Assembly (NCBI RefSeq): GCF_000276665.1
Contig: NW_004955502.1
Span: 266,161 to 330,160, forward strand
Reading direction: 5' to 3'
Source: Chinchilla lanigera
Taxonomy: Eukaryota > Chordata > Mammalia > Rodentia > Chinchillidae
Length of the DNA: 64,000 bases
Of this stretch, positions 1 to 9,818 are shown piece after piece. Made by a program: the position numbers and the translations under genes. The notes below the pieces were generated by a model. It was not told the origin of the DNA. It worked only from the letters and a program-made list of their open reading frames with translations, and did not search any database. Position 1 is the stretch's first letter. Every line of letters begins with the position of its first letter.

Positions 1-305
1 TCCGAAAAAAAACAAATAAAACCCAAAATATGAAGTGCCATACTGGGATAATGCAGGTAGTGTCACAAAGGGTCAAAATCAGGAAGTCTGGAAAGGATCA
101 ACAGGTGATCTATGATCTGCACCTTAAAGGTCCAGAGCATATTCCAGGCAAAAGGAAAGCAGATGCTAATTATGGATGGCTAAATTCAGTCCTAACAGAC
201 TGTTTATAAAGACTCAAAATACAAGTAAAACTGCTTAGTACTAACATTCTAACTAAACTTTAATCTGAGCCCAAAGATATTTTCTATTTTAAAATATTTG
301 TTTCT

Positions 306-450
306 GCCAAGCATGGTGTTACATGCCTGTAATCTCAGCACTGAGGCTGAGGCAGGAAAGATCACTGTAAGTTCAAGGCCAATCTGGGCTACATAATGAG
401 TCCAAGGCTGCCTGAACATACACAGTGAGATCCTGTTTCCAAATAAAAAA
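306..450 (+). repeat. B1 SINE (old)
   Basis: 7SL-like start (GCATGGTGTTACATGCCTGT), then the duplicated AGCCTGGGCTACA-type segment and an A-rich tail. Diverged from younger copies in the window. Confidence 0.85.
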
Positions 451-579
451 TGACAAATGTTTCATCTGTAACTCTAAAACAATTATACTACAGCCATATT
501 TATAGTAATAAAACCAAATTATATTTCAGGTACAAATAGAATGAGGAAAAAAATTATTTTAAAAATGTATAAACTTTTA

Positions 580-678
580 GAGGCTGGGGATTTAGCTCAG
601 CAGCACAGTGCCTGCCTGACAAGCGCAAGGCTGTGAGTTCGATTCCCGGTACCATAAAAAAAAACCAACCCCCCCCCC
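580..678 (+). repeat. ID SINE with target-site duplication
   Basis: Box A-like GGATTTAGCTCAGC and box B-like GAGTTCGATTCCC are followed by GGTACC and an A-rich tail ending in a C10-like run. Flanked by the 16-bp repeat AATGTATAAACTTTTA (564-579 and 679-694). Confidence 0.93.
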
Positions 679-1190
679 AATGTATAAACTTTTAAAAAAA
701 GGAAAAAACACATTTGTATAAAAAGCTACTTTAGATTAAAAATGCGTCAATTTTTTAAAACATCTTCAAAGTAAGCCTAAGTATTTTACACTATAGTACT
801 TTTTAAAGAAAATACAAATAAGTTTAAACAAATTATCAAAATTATCACAGCTTTGAATGTATATGACAATAAAGGTCTGTCTCATGTAATGTGTGTGCAG
901 GGGCTGACACTGAGAGGACAAAAAAATCATAACAGTGGTAATGGTGATTCTATGCAGTCTGTATATGTCAGTGAATGAAGATTTCACTAACGGTGATTTT
1001 TAGCCAAAACCTGAAGTGAAGGCATGATCATAGCTAAGAGCAATGCAGGCAAAACCCGACAGTGCAAAGGCCCTGGTGGAGCACACCAGATAACTTCCAG
1101 CTTTAACATCACAGTTCAAGTTAAGCTGTCAACTTTAAACATGCTAACGTGAAAAAGTTTCCGAGGTCAGTAGCAGTCAAAGAATACAAG

Positions 1191-1396
1191 TATGTTGTGC
1201 ATTATAGCTCATGCCTGTAATACCAACAAGCAGAGAGACAAAGTAAGGGAGGATCAGAAGTTCAAGCCCAGCCTGGGCAACTTAGCATAACCTTGTTTCA
1301 AACTAAAAAAATTTAAAAGGGCTAGGAATTACAAAAAGGGGGAGGGATGTAGCGCAGTGCAAAGACCCTGGGTTTAAACCCTGAAAACCATAAATG
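1191..1396 (+). repeat. B1-ID dimeric SINE (old)
   Basis: A diverged B1 head (CTCATGCCTGTAATACCA...CAGCCTGGGCAACTTAG) is followed directly by a decayed ID half (GATGTAGCGCAGTGCAAAG...CCTGGGTTTAAACCC). The no-duplication B1 form with an ID tail recurs throughout the window. Confidence 0.75.
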
Positions 1397-1832
1397 AAGG
1401 AATGAATGGATGAACTACTACCAATAACAATAAAATATAATACATACTGTGCTCTGACTTCACACCAGGCACTGTTATGCACAGTTTACCTCAGTAAATT
1501 CTCAATCAGAGGTAAAATGTAAGCCAGAGGACATGTGGCCATGTTCAGAGACTTTTCAGTTATCACAACTGGAAAGCATACTACATGCAACTGTAAATAC
1601 AGTACACTGCATTGCACAAAAACAATCCTCCAACAAAGAACTGTCCAGCCAAAATGTCAACAGTGCTAACACTAAGAAACTGTGCTCCACATTTAAAATT
1701 CACTTCCTATAACAATCCTGTATTACAATTATACCAAATATTAAACTGGAATTACGGAGATAAAATTATTCGCTATAAGTAGTGGGGCTAAAGTATGAAC
1801 CAAAAAAAATCTCATTCTCTCTTCCTGTGTAG

Positions 1833-1918
1833 GAACCAGGGATACAGCTCAGCGGCACAGCACCTGCCTGGCATGCGCAAGGTCCTGAGTTCGATTCCCA
1901 GTACTAAAAAAAAAAAAA
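1833..1918 (+). repeat. ID SINE
   Basis: GGGATACAGCTCAGCGGCAC, GAGTTCGATTCCCAGTAC and an A13 tail. The promoter boxes are well conserved. Confidence 0.9.
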
Positions 1919-3333
1919 TAGTCAATGTCCTTACCACTACCCTACGTTAGCTTTTTTAATGTTTAAAATCTTTAAATGTTTATCATGCAGAACACTGCTC
2001 TAAACAACTTCAATGAATTATAACCATTTAATCCTCACAATCACAATTAGGCAGATACTACTATTCTCAATGGACAAGAGCTAAAGCTCGCCAAGTTACA
2101 CCCAACATTACAGAATGACAACTAGGGCTAAGCTACATGACACCAAGGTCAATTTTTAACCACTACGACAAAAAAACATTAAAAATGAGTCACAGATAAC
2201 CTAGGGTAGAGTCAAGGAAAATTAGTAAATGTTAAGCCATATGTTATGACACAATTCTACGAAGTACTATTCTGCAAAGCAATGCAACCCAGTGCTCAAA
2301 CCTAGACCAAATACCTCATACCTCATTTGCTCCTCACACCTACAGCAAATTCTGGTCCAGCTTCATTAGTTAGGATTTATTGTCAAGACCTCATAAAGAG
2401 AACCAAGGGTCAAAACAACTGTTCTGCAAGTACTTGGTAAAAAGGACATAGACAGTATAAGACATGAAGGGTCTGCTGTACAGATACCAAGAATCAAAGC
2501 AGACCTACAAACAGATCTATCAAGTATAAGTTGGAACTGGCAAAAGCAGAATTATATTAGCTGACATTAGTAAGAAAAAGTTAACTTCGAAGTTTAACAG
2601 TTATTTTGCCCTTATAATTGACATTTTATGACGCATCACACAACTGAATTAACCACAAAAGTAGTGGAACTAGCTCATCAAACTAAGGCCTGTGTCCAAC
2701 AAATGTGCACTTGTTAGTACTTACTACACAATGCACCAAGCCCTGGGGAAGTGTATTACCTCAGTTCTTCACAAGGACTCTGTCAAGTAGGTGCAATTAT
2801 TATGTCTTTTACAGAACAGCCAATTGAGACCCAAGCAAGTACACAATCTTCCACCTAACTCGAAGTAATTCCTAAGCAGCACTTTTAAACTACTGTACTT
2901 TACATCCTCTACTTAAATAACATGCATTAATTTTTCTGGTTTTAACATATAAATAATATTTTTAAAAATACTAAGAAGTGACTCATTCTTCCTCCAAAAT
3001 AATGCAGGAAATACGCATTTAGCTACCCTAAAACAAAAAGGCTATTCTCAGTGTGTATGAACCGTATCATCTGGAGGAAACGCTATCAACTAAAAACTTT
3101 GTAATTTATTTTCCACGGTCAAGTTTTACATTTTCATGTACTTATCTCACACCAACTTTGAGTTACAATATTTAATTTGGTCTTTCTACATGTTCTATCC
3201 CATTCAAAACTCTCTAATAAAGATTTTCCACACAAATTAAAACTTCTGAGGAATACTTTAAAATCCTAACAATGACTCTACACGGTCTCTTCATTATAGA
3301 AATGGCAATAGAAATTTAAATTTTCTGACCATT
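1919..3333. other. no recognisable feature
   Basis: AT-rich, many stops in all frames, and no repeat that I recognise. Consistent with intron. Confidence 0.6.
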
Positions 3334-3349
3334 AAAAAATGTCTAGCTT

Positions 3350-3450
3350 GGACTGGGGATACAGTTGAGCAGCACAGTGCCTGTCTGGCAAGCACAAGGT
3401 CTTGAGTTCGATTCCTGGTACCAAAAAATAAAAATAAAAAATAAAAAAAT
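3350..3450 (+). repeat. ID SINE with perfect 16-bp TSD
   Basis: GGACTGGGGATACAGTTGAG to CCTGGTACC, then an (A)n/AAAAATA tail. Target repeat AAAAAATGTCTAGCTT lies at 3334-3349 and 3451-3466, identical in both copies, so the insertion is fairly young. Confidence 0.95.
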
Positions 3451-3537
3451 AAAAAATGTCTAGCTTAAAACGTAATTATGAAAACTATTTGGTAGTTTAT
3501 ACAATGCCCTGTAACTCCTTTTTTGCTTGTCTTTGTT

Positions 3538-3718
3538 TTTGCAGAACTGAGGATTGACACCATGGCCTTCACACTGAGCTCTATCCCCAGCCCTTTACTT
3601 TTTGAGACAGGTTTTCACTAAGTTGGTAAGGTGCCCAGGCTGGTTTAGAACTTGCAAGCCTCCTGCCTCACCCTTCCAGAGTGCTGGGACTACAGGGGTG
3701 TGCTACTATGCCTAGCTA
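3538..3718 (-). repeat. B1-ID dimeric SINE
   Basis: Read on the minus strand: B1 head (AGCTAGGCATAGTAGCACAC), B1 body, TCTCAAAAAG, then an ID half (GGCTGGGGATAGAGCTCAG) ending near 3538. Confidence 0.85.
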
Positions 3719-3719
3719 T

Positions 3720-5400
3720 ACACAATGCCTTGTAACTCTTGAAATGCCTCCCTTTTTGGACTCTAACATACTGGTTTAATGTCTCATATTCTCTAGCTTT
3801 AATTATATTCCTTAAGTGTAGAAACAGCACCCAGGTCCCAAACATTTTTAATTAAATCATTATTGTATCTTTCTCAGTGCAATTAAGTAACAATAATTAA
3901 AAGAAAATGGCTTTTACTGTTTTCGAAATTCCAAATAAATCATAACGGTTTGCAAGACATTTCTGCAGTTTAAAAAACAAGATGCCTATGTTTCTGAAAA
4001 CATCCTCCAGGAGTCTCAGAGGATACTCCAAGAAGAAACAAAAGAGATATAGAGCCCAAGATCTGTTCTGGAAATGAAAAACTAAAAACCACCTGTAAGC
4101 AAGAAAATCTGAAATGTGGATGAATGGATACACTATATTTAGAATCCGCATTCTGAACCTGGAACTCCTTCATACTGTGTGGCAAATTAGTTATGGGTAA
4201 TACAAAAACCTGGGTGCTGACCAAGGAAGCTCTATTATCTCATTTAAAAATAAAAAAGACATCTTCAGAAAAAATTAAAACATAAAAATTTTATGAAAAA
4301 TTATAATGGAACTTTATCATTTTTAAAAGTCCATTTATTTAAGCAAAAAATATCCCCCCAAAAGCATATGACCATATCAAGAAAAACAGGAATTATGATG
4401 TGTTTTGGCACTCAAAATACAGACCCTTATTCGTAATTTTCATTCACTAGTTTTTCCAAGTATCCTCTATACTATGTAAGAATCTGAAATCTTAACGTAA
4501 CTGACGGTAATCAAAACAGTCATTTGCTACAACTTTCATCAATAATACATTATAAGTCAGAGACTATCAACCTTTCCCAGCTCATTCTAATACTCGATAT
4601 ACTTTCAGTTTTAATAACATGACTTTCAATGATTACTATTAAGATAATTTTTCTTCAACTTTTCCATTTGAAATTTTTATTTGGCTAAACCTATTTTCAC
4701 CTACGTTTATACTGACCATTTCTCTTCGTCTGCCCTAGTGGATGGAGTATGCAACACACACCCAATACCATAGAACAGGATAGTTATCTGAGGCCCACTC
4801 CGACAACACAGAACATCAGTTACTAACGCAGGGTCTACAGAATTTCACTGCCCACCCCTCGCCAGAGGCAACAGCAACGTAATACACTCCATCTCCCACG
4901 CCTTCCAGCAACTGCACCTATAACGCAGAAAAGGGAAATGGGAAAACCGCTCCCATCACTCGCTGGTTATCACTCTGCGGTCACTGGTACAGCTATCAAA
5001 CAAACCTTTAAACCTAAAACTGTAATTCTGAAATGAAAGTAGCCCATTTCAAACAAGTACAAATATTTTTGCTAGGGAATTTACTGACGATTGTGTGGCT
5101 TAATCAGAGCCACGACAGTAGTTAAAGTCTGCCTTAAATTGTTACTGTCACTAAAAAAAGTATACTATTTAAAAACAACAACAGTGGTGATGATGGCGGT
5201 AACGCAGGGAAGAATCGCTGCGGCAGTGAACACAGAATGGGAAGAACGAAGCAGAGAAAAGGGCTACGCGGGAATAAAAGTTAAAAATCTACTACCTGGA
5301 GTAACTAATCTTTGTACTACACCTTGTGTGCTCTGGCACAGAGCTGCAAATGCAAAATCACAAGCGTGCTACAGCACGAAACACCTTTTTCTTTGACTCA
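3720..5400. other. no recognisable feature
   Basis: AT-rich up to about 4.7 kb, then more mixed composition as the CpG-rich block is approached. Short open frames near 3.9-4.2 kb have no recognisable product. Confidence 0.5.
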
Positions 5401-5589
5401 CGCGTCTCTACTATCGCAGACACAGCCTCACCTACGAACACTCAAAGGACCAAGGCTCAGCAAGGTCTCCAAAAGGTGGGAAAGGGACAAGTCAGGGGTG
5501 CAGTCCTGGAGATCTTCCCCCTCCAGTTGAAACCACACGGCAGAAGTCCGACCCCACACGCCCCGCGGAGCCGCGCACGGTGCGGTGCG

Positions 5590-6480
5590 NNNNNNNNNNN
5601 NNNNNNNNNNNNNNNNNNNNNNNNNNNNNNNNNNNNNNNNNNNNNNNNNNNNNNNNNNNNNNNNNNNNNNNNNNNNNNNNNNNNNNNNNNNNNNNNNNNN
5701 NNNNNNNNNNNNNNNNNNNNNNNNNNNNNNNNNNNNNNNNNNNNNNNNNNNNNNNNNNNNNNNNNNNNNNNNNNNNNNNNNNNNNNNNNNNNNNNNNNNN
5801 NNNNNNNNNNNNNNNNNNNNNNNNNNNNNNNNNNNNNNNNNNNNNNNNNNNNNNNNNNNNNNNNNNNNNNNNNNNNNNNNNNNNNNNNNNNNNNNNNNNN
5901 NNNNNNNNNNNNNNNNNNNNNNNNNNNNNNNNNNNNNNNNNNNNNNNNNNNNNNNNNNNNNNNNNNNNNNNNNNNNNNNNNNNNNNNNNNNNNNNNNNNN
6001 NNNNNNNNNNNNNNNNNNNNNNNNNNNNNNNNNNNNNNNNNNNNNNNNNNNNNNNNNNNNNNNNNNNNNNNNNNNNNNNNNNNNNNNNNNNNNNNNNNNN
6101 NNNNNNNNNNNNNNNNNNNNNNNNNNNNNNNNNNNNNNNNNNNNNNNNNNNNNNNNNNNNNNNNNNNNNNNNNNNNNNNNNNNNNNNNNNNNNNNNNNNN
6201 NNNNNNNNNNNNNNNNNNNNNNNNNNNNNNNNNNNNNNNNNNNNNNNNNNNNNNNNNNNNNNNNNNNNNNNNNNNNNNNNNNNNNNNNNNNNNNNNNNNN
6301 NNNNNNNNNNNNNNNNNNNNNNNNNNNNNNNNNNNNNNNNNNNNNNNNNNNNNNNNNNNNNNNNNNNNNNNNNNNNNNNNNNNNNNNNNNNNNNNNNNNN
6401 NNNNNNNNNNNNNNNNNNNNNNNNNNNNNNNNNNNNNNNNNNNNNNNNNNNNNNNNNNNNNNNNNNNNNNNNNNNNNNNN
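5590..6480. other. assembly gap (891 N)
   Basis: Run of 891 undetermined bases inside the CpG-rich block. The non-round length suggests a sized gap. Translations crossing it are meaningless. Confidence 0.99.
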
Positions 6481-6609
6481 GGCCACGGCGGGCTCCGCCC
6501 CCTGCGCGCTCCCCGCGGGGTCGCCGGAAGTGGGTGCTTGCGCTTGTCGGTCCTAGGCGCCGTGGCTGAAGCTGCTCTCTAGGCATGGGTCCTTTTACTA
6601 AAACCGAGT

Positions 6610-6873
6610 GTGAGTTCCAGAATGACAGGCCAGCGTCCAACAGCTCTGTGGCTCTGTACAGCCGCCTTGCCACTAGCCACTGTGGTCGGCGCCCTGTACC
6701 GCTCCTCCTTGAGGACCCCGCCGCCCGCCGGCAGCGACCCTGCTACGGGGGCTCGGAGAGTCCAGGAAGCTCCTGCGGGTGTCCGCCGCCCCGAGACGCT
6801 CGGAGACGCCCGTGTCCTGTCGGGGCAGCACGTGGCAAGGCCGAACGCCCTCCCACTTTTCAGTCAAAGATGA
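6610..6873 (+). CDS. short ORF in CpG island, unproven
   Basis: An 87-codon open frame starting about 85 bases after the ETS-type motif, on the strand divergent from the presumed PHF3 promoter. A methionine at codon 5 is followed by a hydrophobic stretch (ALWLCTAALPLATVVGALY, about residues 12-30) that would read as a signal anchor, then a Pro/Arg/Ala-rich tail. GC-rich DNA opens frames by chance, no family is recognised, and a second GC-rich frame overlaps it. Treat it as a possible leader or lncRNA ORF rather than a gene. Confidence 0.15.
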   Translation: MSSRMTGQRPTALWLCTAALPLATVVGALYRSSLRTPPPAGSDPATGARRVQEAPAGVRRPETLGDARVLSGQHVARPNALPLFSQR

Positions 6874-7081
6874 TTTGAGGGAACCCACCCCTCTCTGTAA
6901 GGCCAGACACCAAAGGCATTTGTAGAACACCTAAACAGTGCCCCTGCTTTCATTGATTTGCTGGAAAATGTATTTTTAATGATTTGTTGCTTATAGTAAC
7001 ACACAACGGGTTTTGTTGTTTTTGAGTAATGTTTTACGAATGCCAGCGGATATAACCGTATACTGTAAAGAGAAGTTCTTG

Positions 7082-7258
7082 GGACTGGCGAGGCTACACC
7101 GGCCTGCAATCTCAGGGCTCAGGGGGACTGGGTCAAGATGATTGCAAATTTGAGCCCAGTCTAAGCGATTTAGCAAGACTCTGCCTAAAAAAAATTTTTA
7201 CAGGGCTGGGACTGTAGCTGTTTGAAGGCCTTGGGGTCTATCCCAGTGGTACCAAGAA
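7082..7258 (+). repeat. B1-ID dimeric SINE (old)
   Basis: Diverged B1 head (CTGGCGAGGCTACACCGGCC) with AAATTTGAGCCCAGTCTAAG, then an ID-like half (GGGCTGGGACTGTAGCTG) ending in CAGTGGTACC. Confidence 0.65.
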
Positions 7259-7428
7259 ATAATATAAAAGCTCTTGGGGAGTCTATTAGTTTTTGAATAG
7301 AGATCCCTAGCCCTAAAGATTGCGCAGTCACTGGCCAGGTTAGGCAGTGCGCAGCAGCTGGTCTGAGGGCACCCCAGCCCTCCGTGACACTGTGCTGAAG
7401 GGTCTCCTGTCACTCGCTACGCCCGCAG

Positions 7429-7581
7429 TGAGCCTCTCCAGGACTGGCAGGAGCGCGTCTTCCAACTGCAGAGTCCGCTGCAGTCCTGTGTAGCACCTGC
7501 TGCGCACTTCCAGATGCCCGTGCTCTACCAGAACCTACACTTACTAGACATCACACGAACCAGAGTTGAGAGTGAGGGAAG
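7429..7581 (+). other. open, splice-flanked segment (candidate exon)
   Basis: 153 bases between a 3' splice site-like CGCTACGCCCGCAG and a strong donor AAG|GTGAGT. One frame (starting at the second base) is open for its full 50 codons and includes the run VLYQNLHLLDITRTRVE. Length is a multiple of three. No protein family is recognised. It may be an exon of a transcript divergent from the CpG island at 5.5-6.9 kb, or chance. Confidence 0.2.
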
Positions 7582-7833
7582 GTGAGTAGTGGGTAGCGCA
7601 GATCTCAACACTGGCGCCAGTTGGCTGATGTCGTAAGCACTCCTAGTATCAGATGTTCTTTTATGTTGTCTTGATTCTACCCGATTTCTACAGTTCCATC
7701 CCCTGCCTTGCCCCCTGACTAAAGGGTTTGCAACCCTGGGGCCATCACAACAAATTTTTGGAAAGGTTCATGGGGTGGGGGGGTGATACATATATTTTTT
7801 AGGAGCATTTCTATTGACTACAGAAAGCCAGCC

Positions 7834-8202
7834 TGCTAGGAATGCCTAACTGGTGCAGGCGAACGAAGATAAGAGACAAGACACAGAGATAATTGTGAGG
7901 GGGGAGGGGCTCTGGCCTCCAATGGACAAAGAGCCCTGAGCACTTGGCTCGCCTCCCTTTTATTCACTTAGACAGAGGCTCAAGCCATTAGGGTAGCAGA
8001 AGATTCACCTGCCTGCTGTTATCTGTAGTATATGAGCAGGCAAACGCCCGCTCTCAGCTGTGTTGACTCTTTCCTGAAACTTGCAAGGTACCGGCATGCC
8101 TGCATGCTGCGGAAGGAGCACGGCTTGCTGTTTCTCTCCTTTGTGCTGGCAGAGAAGGTCAGTTAGGCCTCCCTCCTCTTATGTGGTCTCCTGCAACTGA
8201 CA
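7834..8202 (-). mobile_element. ERVK-like solo LTR (fragmentary certainty)
   Basis: On the minus strand it runs from TGTCAGTTGCAGGAGACC to GGCATTCCTAGCA, with canonical TG/CA ends. A poly(A) signal in AATAAAAGGGAGGCGAGCC (about 7949-7966) is followed by a pyrimidine-rich U5-like part (TCTCTGTGTCTTGTCTC). This layout is typical of class II (HML/ERVK-type) LTRs. No convincing target duplication is seen and no internal viral sequence is attached. Confidence 0.6.
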
Positions 8203-8380
8203 AATTATTCATTTTAACTGCATGAGTTTTATTATATTAAGCAATGTCTACTTAGCAGGAAAATAAAATGTCAATAAAATACTAAATTTTTAATATTTAA
8301 ATGCTTAGAGTAAACGTCAACGTTTTCAACATCAACTGTTTACTTACAAAATCTAAAAATGACAGTAGAAATGAATTCTT

Positions 8381-8439
8381 GGGGCAACCCACTTTCTGAG
8401 CTTTTCTTTCTCTCAATAAATTCTTCCTACTCTTAAAAA
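8381..8439 (+). mobile_element. 59-bp retroposed transcript 3' end
   Basis: Insert GGGGCAACCC...CTCTTAAAAAA with AATAAA at 8415-8420 followed 13 bases later by the A run. Flanked by the perfect 12-bp repeat AAATGAATTCTT (8369-8380 and 8440-8451). This has the anatomy of a 5'-truncated L1-mediated retrocopy. The parent transcript is not recognised. Confidence 0.7.
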
Positions 8440-8803
8440 AAATGAATTCTTATGTGAACCACAATTAAAATACAAGCAAAACTCTACCACGGAAATAATC
8501 TTTGTTTCAGTGATCCCACCTAAGGCAGTTCTTACACATGACAACAGCATGTTCCATATACAAGTGTCGCTCATACTGATAGCACACGTGTTTTGTTTTC
8601 CTGTCTTCTTTGGTAGGACATACTTGACATCTTGCGGGTCTTCCTGCTTTCTTAGGAGGTTCTTGTGATGTTTCACCTGGGTTCACTGGTCTGCTCCTGA
8701 ATTCTTTTTTCAGGTTCTTTGCGCAGATACATACGTTCTTCCTCTGTTGTAAATGATCATTTATCAATTCCAGTCCAAATCCTCTAGGAAAATTTCTCCA
8801 TGA

Positions 8804-8930
8804 TTTTTTTTTTTTTTTTTTTGAGACAGAGTTTCACTAGGTAACTCAGGCTAGCCTCAAGCTATAGCCATCTTACTGCCTTATCCTTCGGAGTACTGGG
8901 ATTACAGGAGTGCGCCACCAGGTCCGTCTC
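8804..8930 (-). repeat. B1 SINE inside the piggyBac relic
   Basis: T18 tail, GAGACAGAGTTTCACTAGG, ending GGATTACAGGAGTGCGCCAC on the plus strand. It separates two matching pieces of the transposase relic. Confidence 0.9.
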
Positions 8931-9057
8931 TCTGTGATATTTTGTGCTTGTTGCTTTCTTCATAAACTGTGAAACTACTTATGCCTGACATGTTTAAGAT
9001 CCAGTTGTGGAGAAGGACATTCTTTGATTAGAATGCATTAAGGACACAATGATTTAT

Positions 9058-9120
9058 TTAACCTTGAGTTTGCGATCCTCCTGTCTCAGCCCCTTGAGTG
9101 CTGGGATTACAGGCGTGTCT
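9058..9120 (-). repeat. B1 fragment
   Basis: GATCCTCCTGTCTCAGCC and GTGCTGGGATTACAGGCGTG, the 5' half of a B1 read on the minus strand. Confidence 0.8.
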
Positions 9121-9360
9121 TGGATTATATGTGGAAAAGGATAATCCTTTGATTATCCGCCCATTAGTACTAGCTACACCCTGGGTTCTCACTCAATAAA
9201 AGGTGACTGAAATTGGTATTCGAGGCTGCAGTCCGAAAGGCTGTAAACCCCCCATCCCAGACTTTTGCCTCTCTTGTTTTTCTTGTCTCTTTTTCTTTTC
9301 CTCATCATCCGCGGGCACCTCGTTCACGGGACCTGACACACTGCATAGAATGACATCTAG
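9121..9360 (+). mobile_element. possible LTR fragment
   Basis: Contains TTCTCACTCAATAAAAGG then a pyrimidine-rich block (TTTTGCCTCTCTTGTTTTTC), reminiscent of an R-U5 region of a class II LTR. Ends are not defined, so this is tentative. Confidence 0.3.
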
Positions 9361-9441
9361 TGAGTAAGACACAACCACTGACCAGTGCTTTGTTTCGGGT
9401 ACCATCACAGTTGCTGCATACCTCAACAATTACTCCACCTT

Positions 9442-9593
9442 GCCGGGAGTGGTGGCACACGCCTATAATCTCAGCACTCAGGAGGCTGAGGCTGGAGGAT
9501 TGTTGCAAGTTTGAGGCCATTCTGAGCTACAAAGTGAGCTTAAGGCCAGCCTGAACTGCATAGAGAGACCCAAAGACAAAAAAAAAAAAAAAA
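9442..9593 (+). repeat. B1 SINE
   Basis: GCCGGGAGTGGTGGCACACG head, the duplicated block (GAGCTACAAAGTGAGCTTAA) and an A16 tail. Confidence 0.93.
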
Positions 9594-9664
9594 TTCACCT
9601 TTCATTTTGTTGTGAAATGTGATCATTTCTGGCCTCATTTGTGTTAAGGATTCACTGTCAATCT

Positions 9665-9818
9665 TTTTTGTTTTGTTTTGTCAGAAACAAGGTCTCACCA
9701 CGTAGTCCAGGCTAGCCTTGAACTCACTATGTAGCACAGGCTGACTTTGAATTCACAGGATCCTCCTGCCTCAGCCTCTGAGTGCTGGGATTATAGTCAT
9801 GGATTACCACACCTGGCT
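9665..9818 (-). repeat. B1 SINE with TSD
   Basis: Tail TTTTTTGTTTTGTTTTG, body on the minus strand, head AGCCAGGTGTGGTAATCC. Flanked by near-identical TTCACTGTCAATCTT / TTCACTAACAATCTT. Confidence 0.9.

Larger units (their letters stand above)
1..5432 (-). other. PHF3: probable PHF3 intron 1 (inferred)
   Basis: AT-rich sequence with old B1 and ID insertions and no open frame that looks like an exon. It lies on the transcribed side of the CpG-rich block at about 5.5-6.9 kb if transcription runs on the minus strand. The assignment rests on synteny: in human, PHF3 (a PHD-finger, RNA polymerase II-associated regulator) starts roughly 50 kb downstream of PTP4A1 in the same direction, and PTP4A1 lies here at 59.7-62.6 kb on the minus strand. 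I looked for the PHF3 start exon and did not find it. It could equally be the intron of an unrecognised gene. Confidence 0.4.
5401..6880. promoter_or_regulatory. PHF3: CpG island / promoter block, probable PHF3 promoter
   Basis: CpG-rich sequence flanks the N gap on both sides (CCCCGCGGAGCCGCGCACGG before it, GCCACGGCGGGCTCCGCCCC after it). Visible sites are a GC-box-like CCGCCCC near 6494 and an ETS/GABP-type CCGGAAGTG at 6524-6532, both typical of TATA-less housekeeping promoters. The minus-strand reading meets a good splice donor (TCGTAG|GTGAGG) at 5432, which would end a non-coding first exon. Naming it PHF3 is a synteny inference. The actual start site is probably inside the gap. Confidence 0.55.

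Noticed and set aside
580..665. tRNA gene candidates at this and all other ID copies
   Set aside because: Box A and box B are present, but the sequences do not fold to a full cloverleaf with an anticodon arm and they carry A tails and target duplications, so they are SINEs.
5326..6673. Long frames (320-420 codons) crossing 5590-6480
   Set aside because: They consist almost entirely of N; the openness is an artefact of the gap.
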